Below the pieces are notes generated by a model, which saw only the letters and a list, made by a program, of their open reading frames with translations, did not search any database and had not been told where the DNA came from. The translations under genes and the position numbers were made by a program. From a virus: DNA of 64,000 nucleotides. Of this stretch, positions 57,957 through 64,000 are shown one piece after another. Within the stretch, counting starts at the first letter, position 1, and each line of letters begins with the position of its first letter. The stretch lies in the IMG/VR virus record IMGVR_UViG_3300044615_000409, positions 37,505 through 101,504 of that record; one strand, given 5' to 3'.

Positions 57957-58043
57957 GTTTACTTTGTTTTGCTAGAATTACGTTCTTCGCCTATCGGATC
58001 GTCCACTCTGTTACTCTTTGCCCTGTCGAATCTAGTCAGGCCC

Positions 58044-58102
58044 ATCATAAACATACTATCTCTACTTAAAGTTTATCAGCAAGCCGACACACAGTATGTT
58101 TA
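58044..58102 (-). other. tmRNA intervening segment removed during maturation
   Basis: Lies between the CCA end and the mature 5' end. Its two ends are inverted repeats (CATAAACATACT at 58046-58057 and AGTATGTTTATG at 58093-58104), so the acceptor helix continues for about 13 more pairs with one mismatch before a loop of about 35 bases. This long helix would bring both mature ends together for RNase P and 3' processing. Confidence 0.85.
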
Positions 58103-58172
58103 TGGTGGACCTGGCGGGATTCGCACCCGCGTCCAGAACACTTTTTACTTCGCTTCATACGATCATAAAAAT

Positions 58173-58565
58173 TTACTCTTTACAAGTACGTTCTCTATAA
58201 ATCTTTCCGTCTTCAGTCATCACTTCTTTCCAATCTGTACAAACTTTAACAGTTTGAATCTGTTGAATGATCACTTTTTCTTCTTTTTCTTTGTCTCTGG
58301 CGTTAGCATCAGCAATGACTGCACCTAGAATCACTCCACCCACTAGTGGTGCTACCCAATTATCATGGTGACGATGTACGATGACAGGGTGATGTCTGTG
58401 ATGATTCCAATGATGACGATTGTGCATATGGTGATGCACAACAACCGGGGCATGTCTAGTGAAACATGATGGATGTTTATGGTCAACACCTGAGCGGCAA
58501 TCGATGCCACCTGCATTTGCGGCTACAGCAAAAAGACCTAGAAAAATTGCTAGAATTGCTTTCAT
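58173..58565 (-). CDS. Secreted His-rich protein
   Basis: A 130-residue protein with a clear signal peptide (MKAILAIFLGLFAVAANA, cut before G19). Residues 30-70 are extremely His-rich (HHHMHNRHHWNHHRHHPV), which suggests metal binding. A Gly-rich hydrophobic segment (APLVGGVILGAVIADA) follows, then a Cys-containing tail (VCTDWKEV...ERTCKE). No family is recognised. It has a late promoter and AGGAGAAC, and the tmRNA acceptor piece starts right after its stop, so one transcript probably carries both. Confidence 0.78.
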   Translation of the reverse strand: MKAILAIFLGLFAVAANAGGIDCRSGVDHKHPSCFTRHAPVVVHHHMHNRHHWNHHRHHPVIVHRHHDNWVAPLVGGVILGAVIADANARDKEKEEKVIIQQIQTVKVCTDWKEVMTEDGKIYRERTCKE

Positions 58566-58594
58566 ATTGTTCTCCTATAGGACAAGCCTACTAA

Positions 58595-58603
58595 GTATTT
58601 ATG
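58595..58603 (-). promoter_or_regulatory. T4-type late promoter (CATAAATAC)
   Basis: CATAAATAC upstream of the His-rich secreted protein gene; the transcript would continue into the tmRNA and stop at the terminator at 57858-57884. Confidence 0.65.
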
Positions 58604-58643
58604 ATACTATCTGTTTCGGGCTTGATTGTAAAGATATTTTGGG

Positions 58644-59726
58644 TCAAAAATACTTGTTTTTAATGTCACGCAATCTGCGCTCGGTCTCTATCAACCACCA
58701 ATCGATCTTTTCGCCCGTATCATCATAATGCTTGATGACCTGTCTAGCAAGTTCAGGCATTTGGTTTGGGTCGTATGCAAGTTCAATCGCTTTGTTTCTA
58801 TTGTAAGTTATCTTGTCCTGCAATATAGAATTAAACTCTTTACATTTTTCTAGTGGTATTTCGCATATCTTTTTAACTTGTTCACAGATAGCATCATATC
58901 TTTGCTCTGTGTTTTCTATGTCATCAAAACTATAGTCAAACAATTCATCGTAAAGTTTAAAGCCTAGACTTTCGATTTTTCTATTGATACCTTTTCTACC
59001 TGCGACCAAGAAAGGTTTGCCTACGATCAAAGGTACCATAGACTTTTCTGTGATGAATAATGTTTTTAGTGTAGACTCGGGGACTAACTGAAAGAAAGAT
59101 TCATAATACTCTTTTGGCATCCAGCCTTGGTCTTTGCTTTCTGCGAACTGATTGTCTAATACTTTCTTAGCACCATTATAATACTTGAAAGGGTATGGAG
59201 GATTACCTGTATACTCTGCATGCCAGGAGTATGCGCTATATTTTAATAGATCATGTTTGGCTACAGTATCAAGCAATAACGATCTCCATATATGGCTCTT
59301 ACCATTTAGATATACAAAATGATATTTGTATTCTAGATCATCAAGGTTCTTGATCAAAATCTTATCGATAGAATCAATATTCCTTCTACCATTGTTATAC
59401 CAGTGTAATAATTGTTCTAGTGTCTCGCGGCAAAAATTAGAAGGCCACGATATGATCTCTACATGCTCAGGAGTGTTCTCGTAGTCATGATCCACTCCCA
59501 TGATAGCATAGACCTTGAGGTTTCTCTCACGGGTGATATCAATGATCTCTTTATATCTAGGAATATTATAATGTTCGAATTCTGTATGGCAGAATAATAT
59601 CACACCATCGTAATCTTCGTGCTTTAGTTTTTCTATATACTCATCGTACATCTTGTCGTCCATGAAGCCCGACTCAGGGTTAGGGCAAGGACACAAGTTC
59701 CACATATTGACGCGCCAATACTTCAT
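58644..59726 (-). CDS. Exostosin-like putative glycosyltransferase (paralogue 3)
   Basis: A 360-residue protein starting MKYWRVNMWN. FITEKSMVPLIVGKPFLVAGRKG, LGFKLYDELFDYSFDDI and TEQRYDAI in the C-terminal half repeat the layout of the products at 7367-8524 and 26885-28045. The N-terminal half (YDGVILFCHTEFEHYNIPRYKEI) looks Rossmann-like. The ATG at 59726 directly follows the stop of a 40-residue gene; the in-frame Met at 59756 lies inside that gene. Confidence 0.6.
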   Translation of the reverse strand: MKYWRVNMWNLCPCPNPESGFMDDKMYDEYIEKLKHEDYDGVILFCHTEFEHYNIPRYKEIIDITRERNLKVYAIMGVDHDYENTPEHVEIISWPSNFCRETLEQLLHWYNNGRRNIDSIDKILIKNLDDLEYKYHFVYLNGKSHIWRSLLLDTVAKHDLLKYSAYSWHAEYTGNPPYPFKYYNGAKKVLDNQFAESKDQGWMPKEYYESFFQLVPESTLKTLFITEKSMVPLIVGKPFLVAGRKGINRKIESLGFKLYDELFDYSFDDIENTEQRYDAICEQVKKICEIPLEKCKEFNSILQDKITYNRNKAIELAYDPNQMPELARQVIKHYDDTGEKIDWWLIETERRLRDIKNKYF

Positions 59727-59728
59727 GA

Positions 59729-59851
59729 TCAGTATATCAATCCGTATGCGATGCACCAGACTTCTAGTGCTAATTTATATAAAAGATGGCTGAGAATATA
59801 TGCACCCAATGCCAACATACCTATTTTTAATGTCAGTTCTGTTTTATCCAT
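59729..59851 (-). CDS. 40-residue membrane protein
   Basis: A short gene (MDKTELTLKIGMLALGAYIL...) with one hydrophobic helix at about residues 10-30. It fits exactly between its neighbours (4 bases after the upstream stop, 2 bases before the next ATG). No ribosome site; TAAATA ends 5 bases before its ATG. Function unknown; a small inner-membrane protein. Confidence 0.6.
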   Translation of the reverse strand: MDKTELTLKIGMLALGAYILSHLLYKLALEVWCIAYGLIY

Positions 59852-59855
59852 ACTG

Positions 59856-61136
59856 TTATTTACTCATATCGAATAGCATGTCAAAAGGTTTAGCATCTAG
59901 ATATTGATTATTGTTTTTTCGAAATACCCATATAGGTTCTATGAAAATGCTATTTTTATCTGCTTCTACGATAGCGTGAGGTCTTGCTTGCATACGCATA
60001 CCAATCTTTCCTAGATAATGTGCGTTTGGATATGACAGTATATCGTCTACCATATCATCACATAGATTCAATCTAGTACCATTGTTGATTCTAGGTTCTA
60101 TGATGTTTATCATCATAAATGCATCATCTAACAATGTATCCCAAACTAATCTATTCACTTTGAAAAAGAAATCATGCTTCCAACTATCGAACGTAGGATA
60201 ACGGCTCCAACTCTGTGTTGCACTGTTATTACTGGCATAACGCTCAGTCTCAAAATAAGGAGGACTCGTAAAATAAAAGTCAAACGTGTTCGCATATAGT
60301 TTCCAGTTAACATCTTCGCTAGGAAGATTGTATATGATGACCTGCTTAGTGCCTGTGCATATAAAGTGATCACCATTATCACATAACACAGGATTACTAC
60401 ATCCCAATAGTTTTTCATATTCGGCACATTGATCTTTATATGCGTTATACACCTCAGGATTAGGATCACACCCTACATATAATTCTGTAGATTTCGTAGC
60501 ATAAAAACCTGCTAGTCTATCACCCCAACCACAACTTGTGTCTAATACTTTATGTGCATTATGCTTTTCGTATAACGCTTTAGCGACATTGGGTTTGAAT
60601 TGTGTGGCAGTATATGTACCTATGCGAAAGCCACTGCGAAACGTGCTATCGTTGATATCACTTTTGCCTAAGGCGCCTAGTCGCCAGAAATGCCAATTCA
60701 TCTTACTGAGTTTATCTTTGTTCGTCCATATGTCATATGGACTGTCAACAAGATTGCTACCACACTTCATACGATTCAATTGTTGGAAGTAATTGCTCAC
60801 GGCATTATATGCGTGACTCTTATCGATCACACCCAGCGGGTTATCGCTATACTTGTATTTGTAATCAACTTTCTCTAACACAATGTCAAAATCTTTATAT
60901 TCACCCAACATTGATGTATTCACAAATCTGAGAAATAGATCCATGAACTCGTCATAACTGATTTCCTTTGCAGGAAAAGGAATATTATTAGCCGTCACAT
61001 ACTCTGCCAAACTATCCTTGATATCTTTTTGTTCAGATTGCTGTATGAAACTCAGCCAATCACTGTTAGTGATATTGGGTATTCCCCTGGCATCACTATG
61101 ATTTTGGAAATAATTTACGATTGCTGGAACTATCAT
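59856..61136 (-). CDS. DNA methyltransferase (SPPY-type)
   Basis: A 426-residue enzyme. KVLDTSCGWGDRLAGFYA (about residue 195) binds AdoMet and YFTSPPYFETERYA (about residue 293) is the catalytic S-P-P-Y motif of N4-cytosine or N6-adenine methyltransferases. The N-terminal 150 residues are unassigned and may read DNA. It may protect phage DNA from restriction; the target site is unknown. Confidence 0.82.
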   Translation of the reverse strand: MIVPAIVNYFQNHSDARGIPNITNSDWLSFIQQSEQKDIKDSLAEYVTANNIPFPAKEISYDEFMDLFLRFVNTSMLGEYKDFDIVLEKVDYKYKYSDNPLGVIDKSHAYNAVSNYFQQLNRMKCGSNLVDSPYDIWTNKDKLSKMNWHFWRLGALGKSDINDSTFRSGFRIGTYTATQFKPNVAKALYEKHNAHKVLDTSCGWGDRLAGFYATKSTELYVGCDPNPEVYNAYKDQCAEYEKLLGCSNPVLCDNGDHFICTGTKQVIIYNLPSEDVNWKLYANTFDFYFTSPPYFETERYASNNSATQSWSRYPTFDSWKHDFFFKVNRLVWDTLLDDAFMMINIIEPRINNGTRLNLCDDMVDDILSYPNAHYLGKIGMRMQARPHAIVEADKNSIFIEPIWVFRKNNNQYLDAKPFDMLFDMSK

Positions 61137-61148
61137 GTAGATAGTATA

Positions 61149-61226
61149 CTATAGATATTCGTATTTGTCAAGAAATTCTGGTTTATCTCTAGCACCTGCA
61201 GATGCCTTGATCCTACTTATAGCCAT
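61149..61226 (-). CDS. Possible very small ORF in the gap before the methyltransferase gene
   Basis: ATG at 61226 opens 25 residues (MAISRIKASAGARDKPEF...). Codons upstream stay open to about 61263 and read PTFWCKVCRTA, a C-x2-C pair, but contain no ATG, GTG or TTG. Either a longer protein starts at an unusual codon, or only the short form is made, or it is not a gene. Confidence 0.3.
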   Translation of the reverse strand: MAISRIKASAGARDKPEFLDKYEYL

Positions 61227-61269
61227 CGCTGTGCGACAAACCTTACACCAGAAGGTAGGGCGGCTGTGA

Positions 61270-61653
61270 TTATTTATACTTTTCTAATGGAATCTCGCTG
61301 AGACCATGTTCACGATCAAGATACTTCATCTCGACTTTAACTGGATCCCAGACTTTCAATGCTTCTACTACATGATACGGATCCAACTGTCCGCATGTGT
61401 ATACATCAAGTTGCATCAATGCAGGATCAGTCTCATCCCAAACATGCATTGCTAGATGGCTAGTCTCAATGATTGCCACGCAAGTGATGCCGCGATTGCC
61501 CTTGACATCAAGATACTTAGCATATGGTCCCATCATTATCTTCATATCAATCTTTTCTATCAGATTCGTCATCCAAGTTTTTGCTTCTGCTTCAGTTAGG
61601 GGCGGTTTTTTAATTTCTGCTCGTATGATCAGATGCTTGTGAAACACTGCCAT
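61270..61653 (-). CDS. speD: S-adenosylmethionine decarboxylase
   Basis: A 127-residue pyruvoyl enzyme that makes decarboxylated AdoMet for spermidine. ETSHLAMHVW contains the Ser that becomes the pyruvoyl group, and DVYTCGQLDP the catalytic Cys; the C-terminal H-G-L-S-E-I is also usual. Length fits the small prokaryotic SpeD form. Phage copies occur in some cyanophages; a role in polyamine balance for DNA packaging is plausible. GAGGTC precedes the ATG. Confidence 0.92.
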   Translation of the reverse strand: MAVFHKHLIIRAEIKKPPLTEAEAKTWMTNLIEKIDMKIMMGPYAKYLDVKGNRGITCVAIIETSHLAMHVWDETDPALMQLDVYTCGQLDPYHVVEALKVWDPVKVEMKYLDREHGLSEIPLEKYK

Positions 61654-61668
61654 GATAATGACCTCGTA

Positions 61669-64000
61669 TTATTTGTATTTGCTTCTGTAGTAGTCTTTGA
61701 GCCAGGCCCATTCGTAAGATTTCTTCAACTCTTCAATGTCTCCCATCACATTGTCATAATACTCTACAGCATCCTTCGCCCCTTGTAAACAACTTTCGGC
61801 GAACTCTCCTTCTGCTACCGTCAACCAAGTATTTAATCGTTGTTCAGCAACATCAGTATAGTCAGACTGTAACTTGATTACTTCGCGGAAAGCAGTACGC
61901 CAAGTGCTATATGGATCAGTATTGAAAGTAGCAGTTCCGCTTAGTATCTCTACAGTCTCATGCGGATCGTCTAGTGTGAAGTCTAATCCTTTACCTTCAT
62001 TTGCTAATGTCAGTTTCTTGTTGTATGCGATCATTCCCTGGTGTCCGTACTCTAATCCATTGACAGGATTCTTTGCATGGAAGATATAATGCTTAGGTAT
62101 CTGCAATCTGTCTGGTTGCCAACCCCAGTCAAACTTTGTGTTGACTTTAAGTTTAGCAAACACAGTGAAAGCCCACTGAGTCTCACTTGCTTCTAGTGCG
62201 GCATGATAACCTTGAACACGACCATCAACGCCGTCAACACGAACGATGCGATTACCTAAACCTTTAGTGACTGCTAGCAAGTGTTCGTAATTTTCGTCTG
62301 CGCACATTTCACCGTTGCTGAGAAATACGATATCAAGTGGCTTAGATTTACCTAACTTGCTAGCAGTCTTGATATATGGATAATCGTAAAGTTCTTTCTT
62401 CACGACATCCCTTGCTTCTTTAGGAACTATGATGCGGCTAGCACCGGTGCTAGTCACGAATATAGTTTTGCTTTCATCATCCCATAAACTGATCTGCTCT
62501 TCGTTCTTTGTTTCTACATCTTCAGTAGCAAATATCATATAGGGGAACGTGAAGTCAACGTCTAGTGCATTAACATGTGTATCTGAATCTACTTCAATCA
62601 CAGGAGCAGGTAATCTCTTCGCTTTGACTTGAGGGATGTATGCAACCTTAGGATATAGTTGTAGTTTTTCTAAATTGTCTATAACTGTTCTGGTAGTATT
62701 GACATCTAACAAGAATGTATCACCGAACTTTTGACTATCGCTAGGGAATACGTGTAAGTTATCTCTTGCGAAAGGGTCAGTGATGAAACTAAAATGGAAG
62801 TTATCATACTCGCATATGCTTGAACATAACCAAACATAATGATCTTTTTTCTCGGGTAATGAATTGATTACTGACTTGATAGTGTTTAAGTAATTCTTAT
62901 CATACTTGACTACAGATATATTCTTACCGCATGATTTTTTAGTGAGTTTTTCTTTAACTTCATCAAGATCCGAATTGCCGTGATCGATTAATATAATATC
63001 ATATAGATTATTAGTCGCTAATGCTTTACGATCCTTAACGAAATTCAAGTTGCTTAGATGTTCAATGATCTTGATGTACTTGGTATCTTCGGCAAAAGTG
63101 TTCTTGTTGACCATGTATGTGTTGCCCCAGTGACTCCACTGAGTACCGAACACATGAACCATCTTTATCTGCCATTCGTTTGGATAATAGTTGAAGTTGA
63201 AGTCACTATAATCATATTCGCTATTCAATATCCAACATAGGTCTGTGTTGGATCTGTTTATGCAACGATTTATAGTATCTACCCAACTATTCAAGAAACG
63301 TGTCTTTTGTATGTTAGGATACTTAGCACGTAATGCTTCAAATCTTTCTTTGACTTCAGTATTACCCCTGTCTACAAAAAACATATCGCTCGGTTTGAAC
63401 AACGTAGCAAGATATTCTTCATCTAACTTCTTGCCCTGTTCGACAAAGTTTAAATCTTTATGACCTTGCATATACATAGGTCCCGAGACAAAGTATGTCT
63501 GTGTAGATTCAGAGTCGGGGCTACCAAACACATGCACATAGCGCGCCTGTTCAATGTTTGGTCGCCAACTAAAATCGAACTTAGTATAATCGATGTTGTC
63601 ACGTATCGCCCAGAAAATCTCATCAGGATGTTCTTTCACTAAGTCTTCAAGTACTGAGTATATGACATACTTAGGAATCTCTTTCTCTTCTACAATCTCT
63701 TCAAGATAATCGTAACGTCTATACACGCGAGGCAATCTCACTATCTCGCTGTTGTTATTTACAGTCTCGTATCTAGGACCGTCGTTATCATTGACTAATG
63801 TACCGAACTGATAGATGTAAGGAGGTGCTTCTGGATGAGGTACCCAACTAAAGTCAAAGTCTTCTACGTTGACATCATCTGGTATGACCCAGTTCTTTCT
63901 AGTGGCTTTAGTCTCTGCTTTGATATTTTCGATATATTTAAAATCTACAGCAGTATCTACTGTGTATCTAGGACCGCCACGATTATTCCATATAGTAGCA
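61669..64000 (-). CDS. Large repeat protein with V-H-V-F-G units (5' end outside window)
   Basis: At least 777 residues; the frame stays open from the stop at 61669 to the window edge, so the GTG at 63741 is not the true start. Units of about 150-200 residues recur, each with F-[DN]-[FW]-x-[FWY]-x-P...[HY]-x-F-G...T-[YF]-x-[VL]; examples are FDFSWRPNIEQARYVHVFG and FNFNYYPNEWQIKMVHVFG. A central domain (PLDIVFLSNGEMCADENYEHL) differs and may be glycosyltransferase-like. Role unknown; possibly a cell-surface or glycan-related giant protein. Confidence 0.68.
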   Translation of the reverse strand, partial: ATIWNNRGGPRYTVDTAVDFKYIENIKAETKATRKNWVIPDDVNVEDFDFSWVPHPEAPPYIYQFGTLVNDNDGPRYETVNNNSEIVRLPRVYRRYDYLEEIVEEKEIPKYVIYSVLEDLVKEHPDEIFWAIRDNIDYTKFDFSWRPNIEQARYVHVFGSPDSESTQTYFVSGPMYMQGHKDLNFVEQGKKLDEEYLATLFKPSDMFFVDRGNTEVKERFEALRAKYPNIQKTRFLNSWVDTINRCINRSNTDLCWILNSEYDYSDFNFNYYPNEWQIKMVHVFGTQWSHWGNTYMVNKNTFAEDTKYIKIIEHLSNLNFVKDRKALATNNLYDIILIDHGNSDLDEVKEKLTKKSCGKNISVVKYDKNYLNTIKSVINSLPEKKDHYVWLCSSICEYDNFHFSFITDPFARDNLHVFPSDSQKFGDTFLLDVNTTRTVIDNLEKLQLYPKVAYIPQVKAKRLPAPVIEVDSDTHVNALDVDFTFPYMIFATEDVETKNEEQISLWDDESKTIFVTSTGASRIIVPKEARDVVKKELYDYPYIKTASKLGKSKPLDIVFLSNGEMCADENYEHLLAVTKGLGNRIVRVDGVDGRVQGYHAALEASETQWAFTVFAKLKVNTKFDWGWQPDRLQIPKHYIFHAKNPVNGLEYGHQGMIAYNKKLTLANEGKGLDFTLDDPHETVEILSGTATFNTDPYSTWRTAFREVIKLQSDYTDVAEQRLNTWLTVAEGEFAESCLQGAKDAVEYYDNVMGDIEELKKSYEWAWLKDYYRSKYK

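Larger units (their letters stand above)
57863..58172 (-). ncRNA. ssrA: Circularly permuted (two-piece) tmRNA
   Basis: Rescues ribosomes stalled on broken mRNAs and tags their products. On the minus strand the gene order is permuted. First comes the acceptor piece (within 58103-58172) with a T-arm GCGGG-TGCGAAT-CCCGC and 3' end GGTCCACCA. Next is a 59-nt spacer (58044-58102), then the coding piece from 58043 starting GGGCCTGACTAGATTCGACAGGG-type sequence. The acceptor halves pair over 7 bp (GGGCCTG with CAGGTCC) including G3-U70, the alanine identity pair. The coding piece carries the tag frame at 57924-57956. The exact piece ends after processing, and the pseudoknots, cannot be fixed by eye. 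The T-loop has G where U55 is usual. Permuted genes are known in alphaproteobacteria, some betaproteobacteria and cyanobacteria. Confidence 0.94.

Noticed and set aside
58103-58140. A lone tRNA 3' half (T-arm with CCA end)
   Set aside because: At first sight a truncated tRNA gene, but the matching 5' acceptor half, the conserved D-region and the tag frame lie downstream, so it is part of the permuted tmRNA.
57969-58328. Plus-strand open frame of 119 codons across the tmRNA region
   Set aside because: It is antisense to the tmRNA and to the His-rich protein gene, has no ribosome site or promoter, and its translation shows no family features.
61271-61278. Exact TATAAATA at the end of speD as a late promoter
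   Set aside because: It encodes Tyr-Lys-stop of speD and lies more than 130 bases before the next sure start; kept only as a weak possibility.
1-64000. CRISPR array, insertion sequence, integrase or attachment site
   Set aside because: No regularly spaced direct repeats, transposase, integrase or terminal repeats were found; the region looks like an undisturbed lytic phage genome.

Overview
This window is part of the genome of a large, strictly lytic tailed phage (myovirus) of the T4 supergroup. The evidence is a set of T4-type genes: a gp15-like tail sheath stabiliser, gp41/gp61 helicase and primase, a gp62-like clamp-loader subunit, UvsW, UvsX and a UvsY-like protein, gp32, the gp17 terminase, DexA-like nuclease, and T4-type late promoters of the form NATAAATA. 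Nearly all genes lie on the minus strand in long runs joined by ATGA, TAATG or TGATG overlaps. Base composition is AT-rich. The host is inferred, not proven: the phage carries a circularly permuted tmRNA and a BPSL0761-like small protein, both of which point towards a betaproteobacterium.

Layout. 1-1450: end of a plus-strand block (gp15-like gene, Nudix hydrolase) closed by a bidirectional terminator. 1467-13670: minus-strand structural and head-associated genes (fibre-like repeat proteins, CTS-like proteins, a KWDG ligase-like protein), with a MGME1-like nuclease, an SGNH hydrolase and an A-type Fe-S carrier among them. 13709-16085: replicative helicase and primase. 16134-17394: a BppU-like structural gene and a small plus-strand gene. 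17374-22897: peptide deformylase, a piece of DNA polymerase III alpha-like sequence, DexA-like exonuclease, a PhyH-like oxygenase, gp62 and many small proteins. 22922-32521: UvsW with a HARP-like partner, an AAA+ ATPase, an exostosin-like protein, UvsY-like, UvsX and gp32. 32690-40021: virion protein, terminase, endolysin and holin, lipoprotein, fibre. 40070-43469: oxygenase, methyltransferase, two tandem CTS-type paralogues, and a spanin pair on the plus strand. 43447-47781: a sugar or small-molecule module (DegT aminotransferase, radical SAM protein, epimerase) and thymidylate synthase. 47778-55323: conserved phage proteins, a VWA/metallopeptidase plus MoxR pair, NAD synthetase, and a kinase/NMNAT-like protein. 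55336-57843: an 835-residue nucleotidyltransferase protein. 57863-58172: permuted tmRNA. 58173-64000: His-rich secreted protein, exostosin-like protein, DNA methyltransferase, S-adenosylmethionine decarboxylase and a repeat protein that runs off the window.

The standout feature is the tmRNA on the minus strand. The T-arm and CCA-ending acceptor half lie upstream of the mature 5' half, and a 59-nt spacer whose ends pair extends the acceptor helix. The gene includes a G3-U70 alanine identity pair and a readable tag, ANDSVYALAA, followed by a stop codon. It sits directly behind a late-promoter gene and ends at its own terminator, so it is probably processed from a late mRNA.

Expression signals are unusually legible. 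Early/middle genes have sigma70-type promoters (TTGACA/T, 16-17 bp, TATAAT-like), several with near-identical leaders. Late genes have NATAAATA boxes. Some of these boxes are followed by a hairpin and a Shine-Dalgarno site. Others lie only 4-7 nt before an ATG that has no Shine-Dalgarno, which suggests leaderless late mRNAs.
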